Positions 16,891-24,793 of a stretch of 64,000 bases of DNA are shown here, piece by piece. The translations under genes were made by a program, and so were the position numbers. Source of the stretch: a bacterium (GTDB lineage Bacteria > Armatimonadota > Fimbriimonadia > Fimbriimonadales > Fimbriimonadaceae). The notes beneath the pieces are model-generated. The model worked only from the letters and a program-made list of their open reading frames with translations. It was not told the DNA's origin and ran no database searches. The stretch spans positions 124,001-188,000 of the forward strand of contig JAIXQR010000003.1 in the NCBI GenBank assembly GCA_027485645.1, given 5' to 3'. How positions within the stretch are numbered: the stretch's first letter is position 1; the number at the start of each line of letters is the position of its first letter.

Positions 16891-18849
16891 ATGTCAGAAC
16901 CAGACTGTATGACCCTTGCTGAGGCACTGGCCGAGTTAGAAAAGACCGCGCCAGGAGTTCCGCTACTCGCTTTAGGACAGACCATCTTTTGGGATGAGCC
17001 GATGAAAGCGGGTGTTGCGCTGAGCCTTCGGCAGCAGGGATCTTCGCGGAAGTTTGTCGCCGGCGTTCACGACACCGACTACTTCGCGAAGTTGCCTTCT
17101 GGCCCCCGGCAGGCTGGCGCATTCAAGGTTCTGCCCCACAACGACACGACCACAAAGGGGCTTTGGAGCGCTGCCGCCGAGTTCTCCTCGCTCTTCGGCT
17201 CCGAAACGGTCATCAGTCGCGACATTCTGCAGAGCGCGGGGCTCCGCATTTCGATGATCGAACGCGAGCGCCCGGAGATGCTCGACCAAGCGACCGAGGC
17301 CTTCGGTTGGCGAGGCGTGGTCTCGCTCGATGAGTCCCCGCCCATCGCAGCCGACCTTCCGCTGCGAAAGCTTTTCCCCGCACTGGTCGAAGCCCTGGAT
17401 TGGGCCATCGATGCCAGCGAAAGCTCGCTCTCCGGCGACAGCAAGGACCAAGGCCAGAAGCAGGGCGAACACCTCCACCGGATGCTCTGCGACGTCGAAG
17501 ACGCTCGCAACGGCAAGTTTTCTGAGCTGTACCAAGGGCTCGTCCGGCCGATGTACGACTTCGTCGCCGGTGAGCCGGTGGATATCGATGTCACCGCCAC
17601 TACTCAGCTCCTGCGTTTCCATTCCGGTACCGCAAGCCTGCCTCGTTTCGAAATTCTGGATCGGTTTGTCAATCCGCAAACTCGCGCGATGGCTTGCGCC
17701 GCGTACGACGAGGCGCTTATTGGCGGTTCAGGGCAGTATGAGCTGAGCCGCTTCGGAACCGGGGCGATCCCGTTCGATCTCGTCATTCCTGGACTAGGGC
17801 GTGGCACCATTCGGATCGGAAACCGTGGCGTGGTCATCATGACCAAGGTTCCCCAGTTCCTCACCCTCAAGAAGCCGCTTTCGGGAGTGGAGGAGCTAGC
17901 GTCCCTTGTTGAAGCTAAGTTCGGCCCGAACTGCGCGGTGGTTGGAAAAGCCGTCGCCCTCATTGGCATGCTCGCGCGGGAGTTTGTCTTTGTCTTCCAC
18001 GAAGGTGCCAGTAGCTACGTTCGGCATAGCCGAAAGCTCCACGCCAAGTTGAACGAACTTGGCATTGGCGTTCCGGTGCATCCGATTCTGCGTCTGCGAT
18101 ACGAAGTCTGGGACAGCCTTCATGCCACGTGCGCCTGGTTCCAGCTTCCGGCGCCCATGCGCCGTCCATTCGGCGCCGACGAGATGTGTAGCCCAAGCTT
18201 TGCCCAGCGCTGGCGAGCGGTAGGCGAAGAGCAATCCGCCCTCCTGACGAAGCTCGGGCGGCTCAAGCGACCCGTCGATCTAATCGAGTTTTTGAACGCC
18301 CAATTCGGCGGCTCATGGAGCCGACTTGGTGAGGAGTACCGGGATCTGCGCCGCACCCTGGATCAGCTTCAGGCCGAGATTGCGCAGTTGCGGCGAGAGC
18401 GAGACGAACTGTATCAACAGCGGCGCGACTTGCGAGCGGATCGAGTTCAGGCCGAGATCGCACTGGGAGAACACTGGCGGGCCGAAATCTTTGAAAAATC
18501 CGCGACGCCGGCCGCTCACGCCACGAGGCATAAGCTGATGGCCGCCCGCGATTCTGTGCTTTTGGCGCTGCGAGAAAATCGCGCCGAGTTCATCCGGCTT
18601 CGGGAGAGACAGAACCAGTTGGTGCGTTCAGAAGAGGTGCTATTTATTCATCAGCGACGCCAGCAGATTGAGCTGGAAGCCGAACTCAAGCGACTGTGCA
18701 TCGTGCGTGAGGCCGTCATATGCTCGAAGGGCCTCAAGAGCGCAAATCACCGACCTTCGGCATGGTGGTTCCCGCTGGTATCGCCAAGCGGTAAATGGTT
18801 TGCCGAAGTGGTTCGAACCGCAAATGCGTACTTCGAACCACTCAGCTAG
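16891..18849 (+). CDS. Unrecognised large protein with C-terminal coiled coil
   Basis: 652 residues with no signal peptide or clear membrane segment, so it is likely cytoplasmic. I do not recognise a family. The first 440 residues look globular and well conserved in character: LLALGQTIFWDEPMKAG near 25-42, VAGVHDTDYFAKLP near 57-70, a FGSETVISRDILQSAG segment near 105, and a central mixed region with GLGRGTIRIGNRGVVIMTKVP near 305-325. Residues about 485-620 are dense in Glu, Arg, Gln and Leu heptads (LRRTLDQLQAEIAQLRRERD, later ELEAELKRLC) and should form a long coiled coil. The N-terminal ATG is preceded by an AT-richer stretch. It is a single gene, divergent from fumC and convergent with the DUF4332 gene. 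Confidence 0.8.
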   Translation: MSEPDCMTLAEALAELEKTAPGVPLLALGQTIFWDEPMKAGVALSLRQQGSSRKFVAGVHDTDYFAKLPSGPRQAGAFKVLPHNDTTTKGLWSAAAEFSSLFGSETVISRDILQSAGLRISMIERERPEMLDQATEAFGWRGVVSLDESPPIAADLPLRKLFPALVEALDWAIDASESSLSGDSKDQGQKQGEHLHRMLCDVEDARNGKFSELYQGLVRPMYDFVAGEPVDIDVTATTQLLRFHSGTASLPRFEILDRFVNPQTRAMACAAYDEALIGGSGQYELSRFGTGAIPFDLVIPGLGRGTIRIGNRGVVIMTKVPQFLTLKKPLSGVEELASLVEAKFGPNCAVVGKAVALIGMLAREFVFVFHEGASSYVRHSRKLHAKLNELGIGVPVHPILRLRYEVWDSLHATCAWFQLPAPMRRPFGADEMCSPSFAQRWRAVGEEQSALLTKLGRLKRPVDLIEFLNAQFGGSWSRLGEEYRDLRRTLDQLQAEIAQLRRERDELYQQRRDLRADRVQAEIALGEHWRAEIFEKSATPAAHATRHKLMAARDSVLLALRENRAEFIRLRERQNQLVRSEEVLFIHQRRQQIELEAELKRLCIVREAVICSKGLKSANHRPSAWWFPLVSPSGKWFAEVVRTANAYFEPLS

Positions 18850-18860
18850 TTCACGCGAAC

Positions 18861-19265
18861 TTAGTGGGTGACGACGCGCTCGATCGACTTCGCTTCGTCG
18901 ATCCACTTTTCAACTTCCGATTCCGAAGGAACGCGGTTCGCGATGTTCTTTTCGCCGTTGACCTCTTCGAGCTTGGCCGCGAGATTTGCGCCGTTTCGCT
19001 GGGCGAGCTCGGGCACCGAGTCCACACCTGCGGCTTCGAGCAACTCCGAATACTGTGGTCCGATTCCGCTGATGCGCATCAGGTCAGCGTGGTTAACAAA
19101 CCGCAGAATGTTCTTTTCTGGGATACCGGTCGCTTCGGCCAGTTCCTCTCGACCTGCCTTGCCGGCTGCCTTTTCCAGCAGACCTTCGACGGTGGTTACG
19201 CCCGCCGCTGCGAGCTTCTCTCCGTATGCCTCTCCAACACCTTCAATTTCCGTGATTTTTGCCAT
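18861..19265 (-). CDS. DUF4332-type protein with two helix-hairpin-helix motifs
   Basis: 134 residues. It contains two helix-hairpin-helix repeats: ITEIEGVGEAYGEKLAAAGV (about 4-23) and LMRISGIGPQYSELLEAAGV (about 62-81). Each is followed by a TTVEGLLEKA- or DSVPELAQRN-type helix, the arrangement of DUF4332 and of the C-terminal domains of some ribosomal and DNA-repair proteins. HhH units bind DNA or RNA backbones. The exact role is unknown. It is divergent from queE. A short inverted repeat (GGTACG-ACTT-CGTACC, 19277-19292) lies between the two starts and could be an operator. Confidence 0.85.
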   Translation of the reverse strand: MAKITEIEGVGEAYGEKLAAAGVTTVEGLLEKAAGKAGREELAEATGIPEKNILRFVNHADLMRISGIGPQYSELLEAAGVDSVPELAQRNGANLAAKLEEVNGEKNIANRVPSESEVEKWIDEAKSIERVVTH

Positions 19266-19337
19266 GTTATAACTCCGGTACGACTTCGTACCCGCTGTGC
19301 GAGTTTAGCGCAGTTCCTTTCCGGCACAATCAAGTTG

Positions 19338-20021
19338 GTGCTTCGAATTGCCGAAATTTTTACGAGCGTTCAGGGCGAGGGTTCGTGGATTGGCGTGCCC
19401 TCAACATTTGTCCGATTGAGCGGCTGCAACCTGCGATGCCGTTGGTGCGACACCCCATACGCTAGTTGGAAACCCGAAGGGCCGAATCGATCTGTAGAAG
19501 ATTTGCTTAGCGAACTTGTCGCTTCCCCGGTGGATCACGTCGTGATCACGGGTGGCGAGCCCATGATTTTTGATGACCTGGAGCCACTGGCGCAGGGTTT
19601 ACGAGATGCCGGCAAGACGATCACTATCGAAACCGCCGGGACCGTTTTTCGCACCCTGGCGTGCGATCTCATGAGTATCAGCCCAAAGCTGGCCAACTCC
19701 ACACCCGAGGGCGATTGGCGAGATCGGCATGAAAGTACGCGGCATCAACCCGCCGTACTGCGACAGCTCATCTCTCGCTACGAGTACCAGCTTAAGTTTG
19801 TTGTGGACCCCGAGGTGGGTGCTGACGTATTAGAGATTGAAGCTTTGCTCGCCGAAGCAGGTTCGGTGGACCCCCACCGAGTGCTATTGATGCCAGAAGG
19901 AATCTCAAGCGAAGACCTTTGGCGTCGGGCGAAGCTGCTCGTGCCGGTCTGCATCGAACGCAATTGGCGCTTGACTTCGAGAATGCACGTCGATTTGTTT
20001 GGGAATCGTCGAGGAACATGA
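19338..20021 (+). CDS. queE: 7-carboxy-7-deazaguanine synthase QueE (radical SAM)
   Basis: 227 residues from GTG 19338 (TTG at 19335 is an alternative); the much longer open frame upstream is antisense to the DUF4332 gene. QueE converts 6-carboxytetrahydropterin to 7-carboxy-7-deazaguanine in preQ0/queuosine synthesis. It has the SVQGEGSWIGVPSTFVRLSGC opening and the cluster motif C30-x3-C34-x2-C37 (CNLRCRWC), followed by DTPYASW, VVITGGEPM and TIETAGT. The queC gene for the next step is 4 kb downstream; queD and queF are not in the window. Its stop overlaps the next gene's ATG (ATGA). Confidence 0.95.
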   Translation: MLRIAEIFTSVQGEGSWIGVPSTFVRLSGCNLRCRWCDTPYASWKPEGPNRSVEDLLSELVASPVDHVVITGGEPMIFDDLEPLAQGLRDAGKTITIETAGTVFRTLACDLMSISPKLANSTPEGDWRDRHESTRHQPAVLRQLISRYEYQLKFVVDPEVGADVLEIEALLAEAGSVDPHRVLLMPEGISSEDLWRRAKLLVPVCIERNWRLTSRMHVDLFGNRRGT

Positions 20022-20512
20022 AAAAGAATCCCCTGCTGATCCTATGCCTGACAAGTTTGCTCGCCCTGAGCGGCTGCAATCCGCACGGCGAGCTTGTACC
20101 GTATCTCGGCAAATGGGACGGCAAGTTCACCGTGCTCGAGGCGGAACCTAACGCAACTCCTAACGATCTGGATCGTGAGTCCTTGCGGGGCTATCTGATG
20201 CTCTACGCTACGAAGATGCTCTTCAAATTGCACCTGGAAGGCGAGCAGGAGACGGTTGATATTGAAGGCACCTGGCGCCTGGAGAAAGGCCGGGTCTTCC
20301 TGGAAACAAAGAAGACCAGCATCGATGATATGGGCGGCGAGAACTTCCGCGACCCTAACCGCAAGTTCATTCCTGGGGAAGCGATTCGCGCGGCATACAG
20401 CAAGCCGATCGCCCTTTCTTTGGATAAATCCAAAAAGCGCCTCGCTGGGCTGCCGATCACGATGGGCAAAGTGATCGGGAAACACGAGTTTGAGAAACTA
20501 GGACTTCGGTAA
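20018..20512 (+). CDS. Small lipoprotein, unknown function
   Basis: 164 residues from ATG 20018, which overlaps the queE stop and has GAGGA 3-7 bases upstream. The N-terminus is a lipoprotein signal with the lipobox LSGC (cleavage before Cys about 19). The mature part is a small beta-rich domain (YLGKWDGKFTVLEAE, MLFKLHLEGEQETVDIEGTWRLEKGRVFLETKK) that resembles lipocalin-like domains reporting on bound ligand, but no family is certain. Located between queE and an oxidoreductase, with close spacing on both sides. Confidence 0.75.
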   Translation: MKKNPLLILCLTSLLALSGCNPHGELVPYLGKWDGKFTVLEAEPNATPNDLDRESLRGYLMLYATKMLFKLHLEGEQETVDIEGTWRLEKGRVFLETKKTSIDDMGGENFRDPNRKFIPGEAIRAAYSKPIALSLDKSKKRLAGLPITMGKVIGKHEFEKLGLR

Positions 20513-20521
20513 AGTTTCCGC

Positions 20522-22075
20522 ATGGTCAACCAGCGGTGCGACATTCTAATCGTCGGTGCTGGTACCGGTGGCACCGCGGCTGCGCTCGCCTTGCGCGAAT
20601 GTGGGTATTCCGTCGTGCTGAGCGAGGAGACAGCTTGGCTCGGGGGCCAGCTCACGAGTCAGGGCGTACCGCCAGACGAGCACCCGTGGATCGAGCAGTT
20701 TGGTGGAACCCTGCTGTACCGGCAATACCGAAACGCCGTCCGAAACGCTTACGTTCTCGGCCAAATTTCTCCGGAAGCCAAGACCGCTCGCTATCTCAAT
20801 CCTGGTGGTGGCTGGGTCAGCCAACTGTGCCACGAACCGAGGGTGAGCGCCCGAATTCTCGACTTTTGGAGCCGCGCGAGCAATCTCTCCATCATCCGTC
20901 ATGTTCGACCGATCGCTGCCGACACGGACGGCGACGCCGTTAAGTCGGTCACGTTCCGCAGCCTAGAAACGGGCCAAACGTTCGCCATTGAAGCTAGGCT
21001 TGTCCTTGATGCAACGGAGCTCGGCGACGTCCTGCACTACGCGGGAGCGGAGTATGTGACCGGATTTGAATCTCGCGGTGATACCGGCGAGGCAAGCGCA
21101 CCCGAAGAAGCCCAGCCGCACAATTGGCAGGCAATTACATGGGTCTTTGCCATGGCACACGATGCGGGTTCGCACCGGACCATCTCAAAGCCGGACGATT
21201 ACGATGCTTGGCGCACTTACCAGCCGCCGTTCTGGCCGGGGCCGCTACTTGGCTTTCAGGATGTAAATCCGTGGACGCTTGCGCCACGCCATTTGCCGCT
21301 GTTTCGAGAGGATGGCGGACTGGCCCTGTTCGATTACCGTCAGATCGTGTCGCCGCAAGTCCTGGGGCAGCCCGATCGACACCCCGTGACCATCGTCAAT
21401 TGGCCGATGAACGACTACTTCGTTCGGTCGATGATCGATGCTAACGGTGACCGGGATGAATCGGCGATGGTCGGAGCCATGGCCCTCTCTCGAAGCCTGC
21501 TGTACTGGCTGCAAACCGAAGCTCCCCGCCACGACGGCGGCACCGGCTACCCCGGGTTGTACATGTATGGCGAATCGGTTGGTACCGAAGACGGCTTCGC
21601 GACGTTCCCCTACATTCGAGAGTCCCGCCGCGCAAAGACGATGAAGCGGATTTGCGAACAGGACGTTTCTGCCGTGCTCAATCCCGGCCTGCGTGTGGCT
21701 CCTGGCCACGGCGACTCGGTCGGCACCGGTGCGTACCGAATTGATCTTCATCCGTCGACGGGGGGAGACAACTATCTGGACGTCAGCTCGCTTCCGTTCC
21801 AGATTCCGCTCGGCGCGATGGTTCCGGTGAGAATGCGGAACCTGATTCCGTGTGCGAAGAACATCGGCACGACGCACATTACAAACGGCTGCTACCGTCT
21901 GCATCCGGTGGAGTGGAACATCGGCGAATCCGCCGGGCACTTCGCCGCGTATTGCTTGGCAAAGGACTTGACCGTGCAGCAGGTTTGGGAAAGTCCGGAG
22001 CACCTCGCGGCCCTGCAACAAAAGCTGGATGACTCGGGAATCGAACGTCGCTGGCCAGAAGTTGGGCCCTTATAG
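20522..22075 (+). CDS. FAD-dependent oxidoreductase (FAD_oxidored family, xanthan-lyase-like)
   Basis: 517 residues. The Rossmann motif ILIVGAGTGGTAAALALRECG (about 9-29) binds the FAD ADP moiety, followed by the family's conserved AWLGGQLTSQGVPPDEH (about 38-54). Other family features are the LVLDATELGDVLHYAGAEYVTG block, ESRRAKTMKRI, and a C-terminal IPCAKNIGTTHITNGCYRLHPVEWNIGESAG motif that closes the FAD site. Members of PF12831 are often secreted glycan-associated enzymes in Planctomycetes and Armatimonadetes, yet no signal peptide is seen here. The substrate is unknown. Confidence 0.88.
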   Translation: MVNQRCDILIVGAGTGGTAAALALRECGYSVVLSEETAWLGGQLTSQGVPPDEHPWIEQFGGTLLYRQYRNAVRNAYVLGQISPEAKTARYLNPGGGWVSQLCHEPRVSARILDFWSRASNLSIIRHVRPIAADTDGDAVKSVTFRSLETGQTFAIEARLVLDATELGDVLHYAGAEYVTGFESRGDTGEASAPEEAQPHNWQAITWVFAMAHDAGSHRTISKPDDYDAWRTYQPPFWPGPLLGFQDVNPWTLAPRHLPLFREDGGLALFDYRQIVSPQVLGQPDRHPVTIVNWPMNDYFVRSMIDANGDRDESAMVGAMALSRSLLYWLQTEAPRHDGGTGYPGLYMYGESVGTEDGFATFPYIRESRRAKTMKRICEQDVSAVLNPGLRVAPGHGDSVGTGAYRIDLHPSTGGDNYLDVSSLPFQIPLGAMVPVRMRNLIPCAKNIGTTHITNGCYRLHPVEWNIGESAGHFAAYCLAKDLTVQQVWESPEHLAALQQKLDDSGIERRWPEVGPL

Positions 22076-22100
22076 ATCGTCGATTTCGAAAGGACAGCAG

Positions 22101-22133
22101 TCTAAAAAGAAAAATGCCCGCTCAAGGCGGGCA
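22101..22133 (-). terminator. Intrinsic terminator oriented on the minus strand, no annotated gene upstream of it
   Basis: A perfect 7-bp stem (TGCCCGC at 22115-22121 with GCGGGCA at 22127-22133, loop TCAAG) is flanked on its low-coordinate side by a purine-A run (AAAAAGAAAAA). Read on the minus strand this is a GC-rich hairpin followed by TTTTTCTTTTT, a textbook terminator. Read on the plus strand there is no U-tract, so it does not fit as a stop for the oxidoreductase gene. The genes flanking it on both sides are on the plus strand. Confidence 0.75.
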
Positions 22134-22257
22134 AAGTGTCTGTCTGTTGCTTTCGTTCCGTTAGCGGCTAGGCTCTAAAGCGGCTTCGTCCGTTTAACTT
22201 AGGTCCAGTATCGGAATTAGCTTCGATTGAAGCAATAACGCTTTTGCGTGACACTCT

Positions 22258-22668
22258 ATGTCTAAGATAGAACTATTTGAAAGTTTGGGGCTCAGCAACG
22301 AGCCGAAACGGGTGTTGGTGGTGGAAGATTTTCGGCCTGCCCTCCTTGGCATTACCAGGCGATTGGAGGAGTACGGTCATTCCGTGACGTCAGTCTTAGG
22401 TATCTCGATGCTCCAGCCAACGAAAGCCACCGGCATCGGAATCGATGGTCCGGTCCCGCTCGAGTTCTCTGAGTTCAATTACGCCTTCCTCGACTACTTC
22501 CTGGGTGGCATCACGAACGGCGGCAAACTGACCGAGGTGTTAGTGGCGTTCCCGCAGCTTTCCGTCATCGGAATGTCTTCGAGCGGAAACGCGAACTTAG
22601 AAATGGAGCGCGCTGGCGCGCGACTCGTGATGCGAAAGCCGCTGCTCCTGATGGAACTCCATTTGTAA
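22258..22668 (+). CDS. Single-domain response regulator (CheY-like receiver)
   Basis: 136 residues made of one receiver domain with no output domain. Key positions are visible: the acidic pair E23-D24 in VLVVEDF, the probable phosphoacceptor Asp79 in FLDYFLGG, Ser residues 107-109 in IGMSSSG (the switch Ser/Thr), and Lys127 in MRKPL with the following Pro. It has an extended insert (about 49-70) between strand 2 and the phospho-Asp strand. No histidine kinase gene is adjacent, so the partner is encoded elsewhere. Confidence 0.85.
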   Translation: MSKIELFESLGLSNEPKRVLVVEDFRPALLGITRRLEEYGHSVTSVLGISMLQPTKATGIGIDGPVPLEFSEFNYAFLDYFLGGITNGGKLTEVLVAFPQLSVIGMSSSGNANLEMERAGARLVMRKPLLLMELHL

Positions 22669-22752
22669 GGTGATTTTTCGCGAAGCATCACATTCTTGAT
22701 TTGATCATCAACGAGTGCAAGCATGCGTGCCGGATTCTCACCCAAGCTATGA

Positions 22753-23166
22753 ATGATCATGGCGAAAATGATGCGACAAAGCCATTCCTGGATCCGGCCG
22801 ATCTACTTCGGTCTTGGTCTGGTGTTTGTCGCGCTTGGCTACATCGGGCTGATTCTGCCCGTTATGCCCGGCACCATCTTCTTCATCCTCGCCCTGAACT
22901 GCTTCCGTCGCTCGAACGCCAAGCTGGAGTACTGGCTGCTCCACAAAACCCCGATGGGCCCCACTCTCCGCCAATGGGATGAAACCGGCGCCATCAAGCC
23001 TCGAACCAAGAAGATCATCATCTTTCTCCTCGTTGGCTCAATCTGTGGCTCTGTGTACCAAGCGTTCAAGCACTATCCCGGAACCAACGCGATCTTGATC
23101 TCCGTCGCGCTCGTCGCGACCGCCGCCGCGGTGACAACCTACATCGCCACTCGGCCCAACGCCTGA
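22753..23166 (+). CDS. DUF454 (YbaN-type) inner membrane protein
   Basis: 137 residues. The pattern FGLGLVFVALGYIGLILPVMPGTIFFILALNCFRRSN matches DUF454 (G-x3-LP-x-PTxPF-x2-A-xC-FAR-S), followed by KLEYWLLHKTPMGPTLRQW (W/LxxHK-fGp-lxxW) and KTKK-like TRTKK before the third membrane segment. There are three or four membrane segments. The family has no agreed function. The first of several closely spaced ATG codons is used; downstream ones (22759, 22768) are equally possible. Confidence 0.85.
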   Translation: MIMAKMMRQSHSWIRPIYFGLGLVFVALGYIGLILPVMPGTIFFILALNCFRRSNAKLEYWLLHKTPMGPTLRQWDETGAIKPRTKKIIIFLLVGSICGSVYQAFKHYPGTNAILISVALVATAAAVTTYIATRPNA

Positions 23167-23233
23167 CGAACATTCGGATTCTTCCCCGGCGGGTAAACCT
23201 TCCGAACGACTGTAACCGTCGTACGAGTGACCC

Positions 23234-24106
23234 ATGGACGAAACCGTTTTGGAAACAACCGCGCCGGATGACATTACGGCTGAATACGCCCCGTCCGAGC
23301 TCACTCAACCGGCAAAGCTTTCCACCCGCGTTCGGCTCCGGGTCGGCGCAAAGAGCGACCTCGGCCGGGTTCGTGAAAACAACGAAGACAAGTTTGAGTA
23401 CTACATTCCGCAAGACGACGCGGTCCTCGCCGCGCGAGGCTCGGCGTTCCTGGTCTGCGACGGAATGGGCGGGCACGCCGCCGGGCAAATTGCCAGCGAG
23501 CTCGCCGCCAAAACCTTTATCGACGTCTACTACAGCCATAGTGCCGAAGAACCGATCGAAGCCATCATCGCCGCGATCCGCGCTGCGAACCGCTATGTCC
23601 TTGACGTCGGCCGATCGGTCCAGGGCCGCCGCGGCATGGGCACCACGCTGACCGCACTGATCATCCGGGAAAACAGCATTTGGGTTGGCCAAGCCGGCGA
23701 CAGCCGCCTCTATCGACTCCGCGACGGCAATTGCGAGCGTTTGACGCGTGACCACACCTTCGTCGAAGAGAGCATTCGGTTTGGCTCGATGACCAAAGAA
23801 GAGGCCGAAGTTCACCCCCATCGCCACGTGCTCACGCGAGCCGTCGGTGCGGAAGACCTCCTCGTTCCCGACGTCGAAAAGCACGATCTCCGCGCTGGTG
23901 ACCGGTTCATCCTCTGCAGCGATGGGCTCACCAACCACGTGAGCGATGCGGCAATTGGCGACGCCATGTCGCGCCTAGGGCCGTCCGAGCTCGCCTGGTT
24001 CCTCATTGGCCTCGCCCTTCAAGACGGCGGCTCGGACAACACCACCGTCCTCAGCGTTTTCGTCGATGGCCTTGACCCCGTTGAGCCAGAGGCTGAAGCA
24101 GAATAA
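23234..24106 (+). CDS. PP2C-type serine/threonine protein phosphatase
   Basis: 290 residues. Metal-dependent phosphatase of the Stp1/PrpC group, which removes phosphate from Ser/Thr in partnership with bacterial Hanks-type kinases. All motifs are visible: GRVRENNEDKFEYY (motif 1, metal-binding Asp), FLVCDGMGGHAAGQIAS (motif 2, Asp-Gly), GMGTTLTALII, VGQAGDSRLYRLRDG, LTRDHTFVEE, HVLTRAVGA, RFILCSDGLTNHVSD (motif 8) and GGSDNTTVLSV (motif 11). About 40 extra N-terminal residues precede the domain. No kinase gene is nearby. Confidence 0.95.
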   Translation: MDETVLETTAPDDITAEYAPSELTQPAKLSTRVRLRVGAKSDLGRVRENNEDKFEYYIPQDDAVLAARGSAFLVCDGMGGHAAGQIASELAAKTFIDVYYSHSAEEPIEAIIAAIRAANRYVLDVGRSVQGRRGMGTTLTALIIRENSIWVGQAGDSRLYRLRDGNCERLTRDHTFVEESIRFGSMTKEEAEVHPHRHVLTRAVGAEDLLVPDVEKHDLRAGDRFILCSDGLTNHVSDAAIGDAMSRLGPSELAWFLIGLALQDGGSDNTTVLSVFVDGLDPVEPEAEAE

Positions 24107-24112
24107 CCCGAC

Positions 24113-24793
24113 ATGCGCAAATGTGTGGTTCTTCTTAGCGGCGGTCTAGACAGCGCCACCGTCCTCGCCATGGCGAAGGAGCAAGGCTTCGACCCTTGCG
24201 CCCTCACCGTCACCTACGGCCAGCGTCACGCGGTAGAGCTAGACGCTGCCCGCGCCACCGCCAACAGCCAAGGCGTCACCGACCATCGGTTTGTAAAAGT
24301 TGAACTAGACAAACTTGGCGGCAGCGCCCTGACCGATGACATCGACGTTCCCAAGGACCGGGACGAGAGCACGATGGCGGGCGAAATTCCGGTCACCTAC
24401 GTCCCCGCCCGAAACACCGTGATGCTCAGCATCGCGCTCGGCTTCGCCGAGGTCGTCGGTGCCAACGACATTTTTGTCGGCGTCAACGCGGTCGACTACT
24501 CCGGCTACCCCGACTGCCGCCCTGAGTACATCGAAGCTTTCCAGACGATGGCGCGCTTAGCGACGAAGTCAGGCGTCGAAGGCGCCGAGATCACGATCCA
24601 CGCGCCTCTAGTACATCTCACCAAAACGGACATCGTCCGCGAAGGACTGCGGCTCGGGGTCGATTACTCAAAAACCCACAGTTGCTACGACCCGGACGAA
24701 AATGGCCGTCCCTGTGGTCGATGCGATAGTTGCCAAATCCGAAACCGTGCGTTCGCGGAACTCGGCATGACCGACCCGGCGCTGAAGGTCTAA
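24113..24793 (+). CDS. queC: 7-cyano-7-deazaguanine synthase
   Basis: 226 residues. QueC converts 7-carboxy-7-deazaguanine to preQ0 with ammonia and ATP. It shows the PP-loop [15 protein letters not shown] (residues 6-20), [16 protein letters not shown] and the C-terminal zinc cluster (four Cys in [21 protein letters not shown]). Starts 6 bases after the phosphatase stop. Its stop codon overlaps the stop of the convergent LptC-like gene by 4 bases. With queE it provides two of the steps toward queuosine. Confidence 0.97.
   Translation: MRKCVVLLSGGLDSATVLAMAKEQGFDPCALTVTYGQRHAVELDAARATANSQGVTDHRFVKVELDKLGGSALTDDIDVPKDRDESTMAGEIPVTYVPARNTVMLSIALGFAEVVGANDIFVGVNAVDYSGYPDCRPEYIEAFQTMARLATKSGVEGAEITIHAPLVHLTKTDIVREGLRLGVDYSKTHSCYDPDENGRPCGRCDSCQIRNRAFAELGMTDPALKV

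Noticed and set aside
18795-19337. N-terminal extension of queE by 181 codons
   Set aside because: This part is antisense to the DUF4332 gene and precedes the conserved QueE start; the GTG at 19338 fits the family.
19261-19337. preQ1 riboswitch upstream of queE (or queC)
   Set aside because: I looked for the compact preQ1 hairpin with the A-rich tail and did not see one; only a 6-bp inverted repeat is present at 19277-19292.
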